A stretch of 12,091 nt of DNA, from positions 1 through 12,091 of the forward strand of contig JAFOLN010000303.1 of NCBI GenBank assembly GCA_017419325.1, written 5' to 3'. The notes beneath the pieces are model-generated. The model searched no databases. It was given only the letters and a program-made list of their open reading frames with translations, and was not told where the DNA came from. Positions within the stretch are counted from its first letter, which is position 1. Each line of letters starts with the position of its first letter. The translations under genes were made by a program, and so were the position numbers. Below are positions 4,230-12,090 of the stretch, piece after piece. Origin of the DNA: Clostridia bacterium (GTDB taxonomy: Bacteria; Bacillota; Clostridia; Oscillospirales; RGIG577).

Positions 4230-7200
4230 TTACGCTTCTTCCACTTCTATGCCTGCGTTATACATGGCCATGCCCGTGCCTGCCGGTATGAGCTTGCCTA
4301 TTATAACATTTTCTTTCAGGCCGATAAGCGGGTCTATCTTGCCCTTTATGGCCGCGTCGGTGAGTACGCGGGTCGTCTCCTGGAAGGACGCCGCCGAAAG
4401 GAACGAATCCGTAGCCAGCGAGGCCTTCGTTATGCCGAGGAGCACAGGCGAGCATACCGCCTCGCGGAGGTCTATCTCCCCTGCCTCGATGCGTGCCCTT
4501 ATCTCCTCGTTCGCCGTCTCAAAGTCGCTTATATCTACAAGCGAGCCCAAAAGCAGGTCGGTGTCTCCGTTGTCCTCCACCTTGACCTTCTTCATCATCT
4601 GGCGAACGACGATCTCAATGTGCTTGTCGTTTATGTCAACGCCCTGCATCTTGTAAACGCGCTGTACCTCCTGAATAAGATAAGTCTGAACGTCTACCGC
4701 GCTCTTTACCTTCAGGATATCGTGGGGATTTACGGAGCCCTCGGTTATCTCGTCGCCCACTTCGACCTGCTGACCCTCAAGCACCTTGAGGCGCGAGCCG
4801 TATGCGATGGGATAATCTCTCTCCTCACCCGTTTCCTTATTGAATATGATAACGTGGCGCGTCTTCTTTATCTCCTCAATGCGGACCTCACCGGAGATCT
4901 CCGCAAGGATTGCAAGGTTCTTCGGCTTTCTTGCCTCGAACAGCTCCTCTACCTTCGGAAGACCCTGGGTGATGTCGTTTCCTGCGACGCCGCCCGTATG
5001 GAAGGTACGCATGGTGAGCTGCGTGCCGGGCTCGCCTATGGACTGAGCCGCTATGATGCCGACTGCCTCGCCTATATTTACAAGGCCGCCCGTTGCAAGG
5101 TTGGAGCCGTAGCACTTCGCGCATACGCCGTGCTTTGCCTTGCAGCCGAGCACCGAACGTATCTCAAGGCTCTTTACGCCCGCGTCGGCTATCTTTTCGG
5201 CCATCGCGTAGTCTATCATCTCGCCCTCGGCGATAAGAAGCTCGCCCGTTTCGGGATGGAACACGTCGTGGCACGTAAATCTGCCGGGGAGGCGGTCCTT
5301 AAGCTTCTCTATTACCTCGTTGCCGTCGCGTATCTCGGACACCGTTATGCCGCGGGTGGTGCCGCAGTCGTTCTCTCTTATGATTACCTCCTGCGATACG
5401 TCGACGAGACGTCTCGTAAGGTAGCCCGACTCTGCGGTTCTGAGAGCCGTGTCGGCGAGGCCCTTTCTTGCGCCTCTCGAGGAAATGAAGTACTCAAGTA
5501 TATTGAGGCCTTCGCGGAAGTTTGCCTTTATCGGTATCTCTATGGTACGTCCTGCGGTGTTGGCCATAAGTCCGCGCATTCCGGCAAGCTGACGTATCTG
5601 GTTTATGGAGCCGCGGGCGCCGGAGTTTGCCATCATGTTGATAGGATTGAGGTCGTCAAGGTTATCCTCAAGCGCCTTCGTTACCTTCTTCGTCGTCTTA
5701 TCCCATTCCTTTATAACGAGCTGGTATCTTTCCTCGTTCGTTATAAGGCCGCGGTCGTACTGGCGCTGTATGCGCTCAACGTGCTCCTCCGCCTCATGGA
5801 TGAGTACGGGCTTCTCGTCCGGAACCACCATGTCGGATACGGAGATGGTTATAGCGCCGCGGGTCGAGTACTTAAAGCCGGTGGACTTAATCTTGTCGAG
5901 CACCTCGGCCGTCTCTGTGGGGCCGTGTATCCTTATGCATCTGTCGATTATCTCGCCCAGCTTCTTTTTGCTGGTAAGGAACGCTATCTCAAGGTCGAAG
6001 CGCTTTTCGGGGTCGCTTCTGTCAACGAAGCCGAGATCCTGAGGTATAAATTCGTTGAATATAAGGCGGCCCATGGTAGCGTCGATTATCTTGGACTGCA
6101 TAACGCCGTCTATCTCCTTGAACACGCGCACCTTAATCTTTGCGTGGAGCGTTATGAGGCCTTCGCTGTAAGCCATCATTGCCTCGTTTACGCTGGAGAA
6201 AATCTTGCCCTCGCCCTTTTCGCCGTCGCGTACGCCCGTAAGGTAGTAGGAGCCGAGTACCATGTCCTGTGTGGGCACGGTGACAGGCTTGCCGTCCTGC
6301 GGCTTTAAGAGGTTGTTCGCGGAGAGCATGAGAAATCTCGCTTCGCTCTGTGCCTCTGCCGAAAGCGGAACGTGTACCGCCATCTGGTCGCCGTCGAAGT
6401 CGGCATTGTATGCCGTACATACGAGCGGATGGAGCTTGAGCGCTCTGCCCTCTATAAGGATAGGCTCGAACGCCTGTATGCCAAGTCTGTGGAGCGTGGG
6501 AGCACGGTTAAGAAGCACGGGATGATCCTTGATAACATCCTCAAGCGCGTCCCATACCTCGGGGCGCACCTTCTCGACCATTTTCTTTGCGCTCTTTACA
6601 TTCGTTGCAAGGCCTCTGTCCTCAAGGCGCTTCATAACGAAGGGCTTGAAAAGCTCCAGCGCCATCTCCTTCGGAAGGCCGCACTGATAAATCTTAAGCT
6701 CGGGGCCTACGACGATAACGCTTCGTCCGGAGTAGTCTACGCGCTTGCCGAGAAGGTTCTGTCTGAAACGTCCCTGCTTACCTTTAAGCATGTCGGAAAG
6801 CGACTTTAAGGGGCGGTTGTTCGGGCCCGTTACGGGGCGGCCGCGTCTTCCGTTGTCGATGAGGGCGTCAACAGCCTCCTGGAGCATGCGCTTCTCGTTT
6901 CTTACGATGATGTCGGGAGCGCCCAGCTCCAAAAGCTTCTTAAGTCTGTTGTTTCTGTTTATAAGTCTTCTGTATAAGTCGTTTAAGTCACTTGTTGCGA
7001 ATCTGCCGCCGTCGAGCTGCACCATGGGGCGGATTTCCGGCGGGATAACGGGGATGCAGTCGAGAATCATCCATTCGGGCTTGTTGTTGGAAATTCGGAA
7101 CGCCTCCACCACCTCAAGCCTCTTTACGATACGCATCTTCTTCTGACCCGTTGCGTTCTTAAGCTCGGCCTTAAGCTCCTCGGAGAGCGCGTCAAGGTCG

Positions 7201-7742
7201 ATCTCCTGAAGAAGCTTCTTTATGGTCTCCGCGCCCATGCCGGCCTCGAAGCTGTCCTCGTATTTGTCGCGCATGTCGCGGTATTCGGCCTCGGTGAGCA
7301 CCTGCTTCTTTACAAGGCGCGTGTCTCCCGGATCGGTCACGACGTAGAGCGCGAAGTAGAGTATGCGCTCAAGGATTCTGGGCGACATATCGAGTATGAG
7401 ACCCATGCGGGACGGTATGCCCTTGAAGTACCATATATGCGACACGGGAGCCGCAAGGTCGATGTGACCCATTCTCTCGCGGCGAACCTTCGACTTCGTT
7501 ACCTCAACGCCGCAGCGGTCGCACACCTTGCCCTTGTAGCGGATGCGCTTATACTTGCCGCAGTGGCACTCCCAGTCCTTGGTGGGGCCGAAAATCCTTT
7601 CGCAGAAAAGTCCGTCGCGTTCGGGCTTTAAAGACCTGTAATTTATAGTTTCGGGCTTCTTTACCTCGCCTCTCGACCATTCTCTGATCATTTCGGGGGA
7701 CGCAAGACCGATTTTTATTGCTTCAAATACATTGTGATCCAA
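4230..7742 (-). CDS. rpoC: DNA-directed RNA polymerase subunit beta' , TTG start
   Basis: Beta' forms the polymerase clamp and supplies the catalytic magnesium aspartates. The product is 1170 residues, slightly short of B. subtilis (about 1199). Visible features are the N-terminal zinc ribbon with Cys59, Cys61, Cys74, Cys77; the lid/rudder and DNA-entry region with VPVIPPEIRPMVQLDGGRFA-type sequence; the absolutely conserved NADFDGDQM at 446-454 with Asp448, Asp450, Asp452; the second zinc site Cys793, Cys867, Cys874, Cys877 (spacing 74, 7, 3); and the trigger loop TMRTFHTGG with His915. No large insertion follows the trigger loop, unlike E. coli. The start is TTG 7742-7740: an in-frame stop lies 15 nt upstream, and AAGGAG (7751-7756) is 8 nt before it. 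The sequence DHNVFEAIKIGLASPEMIREWS then matches the family N-terminus. It follows rpoB by 56 nt in one transcript. Confidence 0.98.
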   Translation of the reverse strand: MDHNVFEAIKIGLASPEMIREWSRGEVKKPETINYRSLKPERDGLFCERIFGPTKDWECHCGKYKRIRYKGKVCDRCGVEVTKSKVRRERMGHIDLAAPVSHIWYFKGIPSRMGLILDMSPRILERILYFALYVVTDPGDTRLVKKQVLTEAEYRDMRDKYEDSFEAGMGAETIKKLLQEIDLDALSEELKAELKNATGQKKMRIVKRLEVVEAFRISNNKPEWMILDCIPVIPPEIRPMVQLDGGRFATSDLNDLYRRLINRNNRLKKLLELGAPDIIVRNEKRMLQEAVDALIDNGRRGRPVTGPNNRPLKSLSDMLKGKQGRFRQNLLGKRVDYSGRSVIVVGPELKIYQCGLPKEMALELFKPFVMKRLEDRGLATNVKSAKKMVEKVRPEVWDALEDVIKDHPVLLNRAPTLHRLGIQAFEPILIEGRALKLHPLVCTAYNADFDGDQMAVHVPLSAEAQSEARFLMLSANNLLKPQDGKPVTVPTQDMVLGSYYLTGVRDGEKGEGKIFSSVNEAMMAYSEGLITLHAKIKVRVFKEIDGVMQSKIIDATMGRLIFNEFIPQDLGFVDRSDPEKRFDLEIAFLTSKKKLGEIIDRCIRIHGPTETAEVLDKIKSTGFKYSTRGAITISVSDMVVPDEKPVLIHEAEEHVERIQRQYDRGLITNEERYQLVIKEWDKTTKKVTKALEDNLDDLNPINMMANSGARGSINQIRQLAGMRGLMANTAGRTIEIPIKANFREGLNILEYFISSRGARKGLADTALRTAESGYLTRRLVDVSQEVIIRENDCGTTRGITVSEIRDGNEVIEKLKDRLPGRFTCHDVFHPETGELLIAEGEMIDYAMAEKIADAGVKSLEIRSVLGCKAKHGVCAKCYGSNLATGGLVNIGEAVGIIAAQSIGEPGTQLTMRTFHTGGVAGNDITQGLPKVEELFEARKPKNLAILAEISGEVRIEEIKKTRHVIIFNKETGEERDYPIAYGSRLKVLEGQQVEVGDEITEGSVNPHDILKVKSAVDVQTYLIQEVQRVYKMQGVDINDKHIEIVVRQMMKKVKVEDNGDTDLLLGSLVDISDFETANEEIRARIEAGEIDLREAVCSPVLLGITKASLATDSFLSAASFQETTRVLTDAAIKGKIDPLIGLKENVIIGKLIPAGTGMAMYNAGIEVEEA

Positions 7743-7750
7743 ATGAACCG

Positions 7751-7756
7751 CTCCTT
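7751..7756 (-). promoter_or_regulatory. Ribosome binding site supporting the TTG start of rpoC
   Basis: Minus strand AAGGAG lies 8 nt before TTG 7742-7740. The next upstream in-frame codons run into TGA at 7760-7758 without any ATG or GTG, and the next internal Met (residue 18) is inside conserved sequence, so TTG is the only sensible start. Confidence 0.85.
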
Positions 7757-7798
7757 TTCATGTCATTTTCATTTAACTCACTCATGTGTGGCTGTTTA

Positions 7799-10700
7799 TC
7801 AATCGTCAAAATTGAGTTCACCCTGCTGCGCGGGCTCCTTCTGTTCCGGCTCCTCGGTGGTAAAGCCGATGGAGTCGAAGTCGAGCTCCTGCGCATCCTC
7901 ATCATCGTCGTCAAAGGCGTCATTGCCTGCGTCGAAGTCGTCCTGCGGGAACAGCTCGTCTCCCACGCCGCGCATATCGCCCAGCTCTGCTACTGCCACA
8001 TCAGTTTCATCATCGTCGTCAAGCGATTCTTTAAGCTCTATCTCCTGCATATCCTTTGCAAGCACTCTGACGTCGAGACCTAAAGACTGCATTTCCTTTA
8101 TAAGCACCTTGAAGGATTCGGGAACGCCCGGCTTCGGCACGTTCTGACCCTTAACGATGGACTCATACGTTTTTACACGTCCCACAACGTCGTCGGATTT
8201 TACGGTAAGTATCTCCTGGAGCGTGTAAGCCGCGCCGTATGCCTCCAGCGCCCAGACCTCCATCTCGCCGAATCTCTGTCCGCCGAACTGAGCCTTACCG
8301 CCGAGCGGCTGCTGAGTTACGAGCGAATACGGGCCGGTGGAGCGTGCGTGTATCTTGTCGTCAACAAGATGGGCAAGCTTTAAGAAGTACATATAGCCTA
8401 CCGTTACGGGGTTGTCGAAGGGCTCACCCGTGCGTCCGTCGTAAAGTATCGACTTGCCGTCGGGAGAAAGACCCGACTCTCTTAAGAGCTGCTCAATGTC
8501 CTTCTCGTTCGCGCCGTCGAATACGGGCGTTGCCACCTTGTAGCCGAGCTTGTTTGCCGCATAGCCGAGATGGACCTCAAGCACCTGTCCTATATTCATA
8601 CGCGAAGGCACGCCGAGGGGATTAAGCACTATGTCAAGGGGCGTACCGTCGGGAAGGAATGGCATATCCTCCTGCGGGAGTATGCGCGAGATAACGCCCT
8701 TGTTGCCGTGACGTCCGGCCATCTTGTCGCCTACCGATATCTTTCTCTTCTGCGCGATGTAAACGCGGACGACCTTGTTTACGCCGGGGGTAAGCTCGTC
8801 GCCGTTCTCGCGGGTAAATACCTTTACGTCAACGACTATGCCCGACTCGCCGTGGGGCACTCTTAAGGAAGTGTCGCGCACTTCTCTTGCCTTCTCGCCG
8901 AAGATGGCGCGAAGCAGGCGTTCCTCCGCCGTAAGCTCCGTCTCGCCCTTGGGCGTTACCTTTACGACAAGGATGTCGCCGGCGCGGACAGTCGCGCCTA
9001 TTCTTATAATGCCGTTCTCGTCGAGATCCTTCAGCGCGTCCTCGCCCACGTTCGGGATATCTCTCGTTATCTCCTCGGGGCCGAGCTTCGTGTCTCTTGC
9101 TTCTATTTCATATTCTTCTATATGAATGGAGGTATATACGTCGTCGCGCACCAGCTTCTCGTTTATAAGAACCGCGTCCTCGTAGTTGTAGCCTTCCCAC
9201 GTCATGAAGCCTATGAGCACGTTCTTGCCTAGCGCCATCTCGCCGTTGTCGGTGGAGGGGCCGTCGGCTATTACCTCGCCCTTCTTAACGCGCTGGCCGC
9301 GGTTCACTATGGGGCGCTGGTTTATGCAGGTGCCCTGGTTCGAGCGCTTGAACTTAAGAAGCTTATGCACCTCGCGCTCGCCGGAGTCGAACCTTACGAC
9401 TATCTCGTCGCCGCTTACTCTCTCTATAACGCCGTCGTCGCCTGCAAGGCGCGTTACGCACGAGTCAACAGCCACCTTGTATTCCATGCCGGTTCCCACT
9501 ATCGGGGCCTGCGTTTTTAAAAGCGGCACCGCCTGACGCTGCATGTTCGAGCCCATGAGCGCGCGGTTCGCGTCGTCGTTCTCAAGGAAGGGTATCATCG
9601 CCGTTGCGATGGAAACGAGCATCTGGGGAGAAACGTCCATATAATCCACCTGAGCGCGGTTTATAAGAAGTATCTCGTCGCGGTAGCGGGCGTTTACCAT
9701 CTGACGCTTGAAGCGTCCCTCTTCGTCAAGGGGCTCGTTGCCCTGCGCCACAACGTAGTTATCCTCCACGTCGGCCGTCATGTATTCTATCTCATCGGTA
9801 ACAACGCCGGTCTCCTTGTCAACCTTGCGGTAGGGCGCCTCGATAAAGCCGAATTCGTTTACGCGGGCGTAGGACGCAAGGTAGGATATAAGGCCGATGT
9901 TCGGGCCTTCAGGCGTCTCTATGGGGCACATTCTGCCGTAGTGCGAGTGGTGAACGTCGCGCACCTCGAAGCTTGCGCGCTCACGGGAAAGACCACCGGG
10001 GCCCAGCGCGGAAAGTCTGCGCTTATGGGTAAGCTCCGCCAGCGGGTTAGTCTGGTCCATGAACTGCGACAGCGGCGAGGAGCCGAAGAACTCCTTTATG
10101 GCCGCCACAACGGGACGGATGTTTACGAGCGCCTGCGGCATTATGGTGTCTATCTCCTGCGTCTGCATGCGGTCGCGGATGGTGCGCTCCATTCTTGCAA
10201 AGCCTATGCGGAACTGGTTCTGCAGAAGCTCGCCTACGGAGCGAAGACGGCGGTTGCCGAGGTGGTCGATATCGTCGTCGGTGCCCACGCCGTATGCCAG
10301 TGCGTTAAGATAGTTTATGGACGACATAACGTCGTCTATTATTATGTGCTTCGGAATGAGGTCGTCTATTCTCGCCTTTATCGCGGTCTCAATGTCCTCA
10401 TCCGTCTCATATTTATCAAGTATTTCTCTTAAAACGTCGAAGCGCACCTTTTCGGTTATCTCAAGCTTCTCTGCGATTTCGGGGGCAACGAAATCGGTAA
10501 GCGTTACCATGCCGTTCGAGAAGACCTTTACCTCCTCGCCCTCAACGTCGAGGATGACCTGGGACACGCCCGTGCGCTCTATCTCCATTGCCTTTTCGGC
10601 AGAAAGCTTCTCGCCCGCCTCGGCAAGTATCTCGCCGCTCATGGGGTCGACTACGGTCTCCTTTAAGGTCTTGCCCGCAAGACGTCTGCCCAGAGCCAGC

Positions 10701-11530
10701 TTCTTGTTGTACTTATAGCGGCCCACCTTCGACAGGTCGTATCTTCTTGCGTCGAAGAACATGCTGTTCACGAGCGAACGCGCGCCGTCTGTCGTGGGCG
10801 GCTCGCCCGGTCTTAACTTCTTGTATACTTCAATAAGGCCCTCGTCCACATTCGAGGTGGTGTCCTTTTCAAGCGTTGCAAGAATGCGGGGGTCGTTTCC
10901 GAAGATATCGAGTATCTCCTTGTTGGTGCCGAAGCCGAATGCGCGGATGAGCACCGTTACGGGTATCTTTCTGTTTTTGTCTATGCGGACGAAGAACAGG
11001 TCGTTGGAATCCGTCTCGTACTCGAGCCATGCGCCGCGGTTAGGTATAACGGTGGTGGCATAGAGATACTTGCCCGTCTTGTCCTGCTCCTTTGTATAAT
11101 ATATGCCGGGCGAACGGACGAGCTGAGACACCACAACACGCTCCGCGCCGTTGTATATAAACGTGCCGGAGGGCGTCATCTTGGGGAAGTCGCCCATGAA
11201 TATTTCCTGCTCTTTTATCTCTCCCGTATCCTTGTTGGCAAGCCTGAGCTTAACCTTCAGGGGAACGCAATAAGTCGTATCGCGCTCTTTGCACTCTTCG
11301 ATATTGTATTTCGGAGCCTCGTCGAGAGTATAGTCAACGAAGTCCAGAACAAGGTTACCGGTATAGTCGATTATAGGAGATACATCGCGAAATACTTCAC
11401 GAAGCCCCTCCTCCAAAAACCACTCATAAGAATTTCTCTGTATCTCGATAAGATTGGGCATTTTCAATACCTCGGATATCTTAGAGAAACTCATCCTCGT
11501 GTTATTTCCGTACTGCACAGGTTTAACCAC
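7799..11530 (-). CDS. rpoB: DNA-directed RNA polymerase subunit beta, GTG start
   Basis: Beta forms half of the RNA polymerase active-site cleft. The product is 1243 residues, in the range of clostridial RpoB. Recognisable blocks are PNLIEIQRNSYEWFLEEGLRE near the N-terminus, the rifampicin region GSSPLSQFMDQTNPLAELTH with KRRLSALGPGG after it, PIETPEGPNIGLI, GRHGNKGVISRILP, and the C-terminal QQPLGGKAQFGGQRFGEMEVWALEAYGAAY. Rifampicin-critical residues are wild type: Asp492, His502, Ser507 (E. coli 516, 526, 531). Residues about 1170-1243 form a strongly acidic tail, with about 30 Asp/Glu against 2 Lys/Arg by my count. The chosen start is GTG 11530-11528, giving MVKPVQYG as in other Bacillota, with GGAGTGAT (11537-11544) upstream. 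The frame is open for 39 more codons, but those have no ribosome site and no family resemblance. It is preceded by its own promoter and a structured leader. Confidence 0.97.
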   Translation of the reverse strand: MVKPVQYGNNTRMSFSKISEVLKMPNLIEIQRNSYEWFLEEGLREVFRDVSPIIDYTGNLVLDFVDYTLDEAPKYNIEECKERDTTYCVPLKVKLRLANKDTGEIKEQEIFMGDFPKMTPSGTFIYNGAERVVVSQLVRSPGIYYTKEQDKTGKYLYATTVIPNRGAWLEYETDSNDLFFVRIDKNRKIPVTVLIRAFGFGTNKEILDIFGNDPRILATLEKDTTSNVDEGLIEVYKKLRPGEPPTTDGARSLVNSMFFDARRYDLSKVGRYKYNKKLALGRRLAGKTLKETVVDPMSGEILAEAGEKLSAEKAMEIERTGVSQVILDVEGEEVKVFSNGMVTLTDFVAPEIAEKLEITEKVRFDVLREILDKYETDEDIETAIKARIDDLIPKHIIIDDVMSSINYLNALAYGVGTDDDIDHLGNRRLRSVGELLQNQFRIGFARMERTIRDRMQTQEIDTIMPQALVNIRPVVAAIKEFFGSSPLSQFMDQTNPLAELTHKRRLSALGPGGLSRERASFEVRDVHHSHYGRMCPIETPEGPNIGLISYLASYARVNEFGFIEAPYRKVDKETGVVTDEIEYMTADVEDNYVVAQGNEPLDEEGRFKRQMVNARYRDEILLINRAQVDYMDVSPQMLVSIATAMIPFLENDDANRALMGSNMQRQAVPLLKTQAPIVGTGMEYKVAVDSCVTRLAGDDGVIERVSGDEIVVRFDSGEREVHKLLKFKRSNQGTCINQRPIVNRGQRVKKGEVIADGPSTDNGEMALGKNVLIGFMTWEGYNYEDAVLINEKLVRDDVYTSIHIEEYEIEARDTKLGPEEITRDIPNVGEDALKDLDENGIIRIGATVRAGDILVVKVTPKGETELTAEERLLRAIFGEKAREVRDTSLRVPHGESGIVVDVKVFTRENGDELTPGVNKVVRVYIAQKRKISVGDKMAGRHGNKGVISRILPQEDMPFLPDGTPLDIVLNPLGVPSRMNIGQVLEVHLGYAANKLGYKVATPVFDGANEKDIEQLLRESGLSPDGKSILYDGRTGEPFDNPVTVGYMYFLKLAHLVDDKIHARSTGPYSLVTQQPLGGKAQFGGQRFGEMEVWALEAYGAAYTLQEILTVKSDDVVGRVKTYESIVKGQNVPKPGVPESFKVLIKEMQSLGLDVRVLAKDMQEIELKESLDDDDETDVAVAELGDMRGVGDELFPQDDFDAGNDAFDDDDEDAQELDFDSIGFTTEEPEQKEPAQQGELNFDD

Positions 11531-11741
11531 GATCGCATCACTCCATTCCCGGTTAATTAGTTGATGTTCGTCAGATATGCAGCGCACCCGAAGGCCTGCA
11601 CACAGCCTTTCGACATATTTGCCGCTTTTTATATATATTTTCAACAATTTTTTGAAAAAAACTGTTGCAAAATATAAAACCGTCCGTTATAATACGGGTA
11701 AGGGCAAGTGTGCTCCCTTCAACAAATACCTACATATGCAG
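11531..11741 (-). promoter_or_regulatory. Structured 5' leader of the rpoB mRNA (about 210 nt)
   Basis: From the promoter at 11748-11776 the transcript would run about 210 nt before the rpoB GTG. By eye it contains several stems: AAGGG/CCCTT (11700-11704 with 11715-11719); a short CCGT/ACGG hairpin (11684-11697); a long A/T stem (11642-11667, about 11 bp including one G-U); and a GC-rich hairpin with an A bulge (11589-11612), itself enclosed by ATATG/CATAT (11614-11618 with 11575-11579). The ribosome binding site GGAG is at 11541-11544. No leader peptide with a ribosome site was found. It could be an attenuator or a translational control region; no known riboswitch class was recognised. Confidence 0.5.
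11642..11667. repeat. A/T-rich inverted repeat in the rpoB leader
   Basis: CAACAA followed by six T, one G, seven A and CTGTTG forms arms of 12 positions with a two-base centre, so a realistic RNA hairpin has 10-11 bp and a 4-nt loop. On the minus strand an A-rich tail follows, so it is not a terminator in the rpoB direction. Confidence 0.55.
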
Positions 11742-11747
11742 TTAATT

Positions 11748-11776
11748 AGTTTAACACCTAAATTTTAAAATGTCAA
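11748..11776 (-). promoter_or_regulatory. Strong sigma-A promoter of rpoBC
   Basis: Minus strand TTGACA (11776-11771, full consensus) is followed after exactly 17 bp by TAAACT (11753-11748, 4 of 6), with TGT before it providing a TGn extended -10. Upstream DNA (11777-11842) is rich in A and T tracts, as in UP elements. The start should fall near 11741. It is the best promoter match I found in the window, and it lies after the terminator of the preceding transcript. Confidence 0.75.
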
Positions 11777-11963
11777 TGCATTTTTATAGCATTTGGCTAT
11801 TTTTTTTGCGTAAAAATACATATATATTATATTTCCCCGCCGAGGCGCCCTCTTTTGAAGCATAATTTTACACTTTTTTCATCACGACAGACGCGAAACG
11901 GAGCCGTTTGCTTAGGTTGCCGTTGTGAAGGATAACAGGCCCTCCCGAAGCGGGATAACCGGG
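11777..11963. other. Gene-free stretch upstream of the rpoB promoter
   Basis: No convincing gene is seen on either strand. The stretch contains an inverted repeat ATAGC/GCTAT (11786-11790 and 11796-11800) 9 bp upstream of the -35, and a run of A/T tracts to about 11842. It also has AAACGGAGCCGTTT (11896-11909), a tight TCCCG-AAG-CGGGA hairpin (11943-11955), and GGATAAC twice (11930-11936, 11953-11959). A minus-strand open frame across it also spans the terminator and looks spurious. A small RNA cannot be excluded, but I see no promoter/terminator pair that frames one. Confidence 0.4.
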
Positions 11964-11996
11964 AAAAGAAAAAAGAGGACGGACACGCCGCCCTCT
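11964..11996 (-). terminator. Intrinsic terminator of the transcript preceding rpoB
   Basis: In the minus-strand transcript a 9-bp stem pairs 11988-11996 with 11974-11982 (AGAGGGCGG with CCGTCCTCT, one G-U pair), with a 5-nt loop. The run TTTTTTCTTTT follows (11974-11964), its first T being part of the last pair. This is a textbook terminator and separates rpoB transcription from whatever lies upstream. A T run on the other strand (12003-12008) is several bases from the stem, so plus-strand activity would be weaker. Confidence 0.85.
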
Positions 11997-12024
11997 ATGA
12001 CTGTTTTTCTCCCTATCTGTCCCC

Positions 12025-12090
12025 CTATTTACTACGAAACTCAATAGTTTTTTCATTAGTCTTCGGAAAACTTTTTTCAATGTATACAGG
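12025..12090 (-). CDS. Possible C-terminal end of an unidentified upstream gene
   Basis: Reading inward from the right edge, one minus-strand frame is open for 21 codons and stops at TAG 12027-12025, 28 nt before the terminator stem. The residues (beginning PVYIEKSFPKTN, ending IEFRSK) are charged and protein-like, and the stop-then-terminator spacing fits a gene end. It does not resemble the C-terminus of L7/L12 or of the RsmC-type methyltransferase that often precedes rpoB in Bacillota. Only about 20 residues are visible, so no function is assigned and chance is a real alternative. Confidence 0.35.
   Translation of the reverse strand, partial: PVYIEKSFPKTNEKTIEFRSK

Noticed and set aside
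4212..6308. 698-codon open frame on the plus strand, opposite rpoC
   Set aside because: It lies fully antisense to rpoC, has no ribosome site, and its composition is the expected shadow of biased codon use in a long gene. RpoC is unambiguous on the other strand.
7723..7778. Small frame MSELNENDMKRSG... bridging the rpoB-rpoC gap as a coupled leader peptide
   Set aside because: It has no ribosome binding site of its own and overlaps the rpoC site and start; more likely incidental.
9997..10090. Rifampicin resistance substitutions in RpoB
   Set aside because: Asp492, His502 and Ser507 are wild type and the surrounding cluster is standard.
11531..11647. 39-codon in-frame N-terminal extension of RpoB
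   Set aside because: It starts with TTG inside an A/T hairpin without a ribosome site, and the added residues match nothing in RpoB. The GTG at 11530 gives the family N-terminus MVKPVQYG and has GGAG upstream.
11868..12080. 70-codon minus-strand open frame rich in Lys and Arg
   Set aside because: It runs straight through the strong terminator at 11964-11996, starts with TTG without a ribosome site, and resembles no family.
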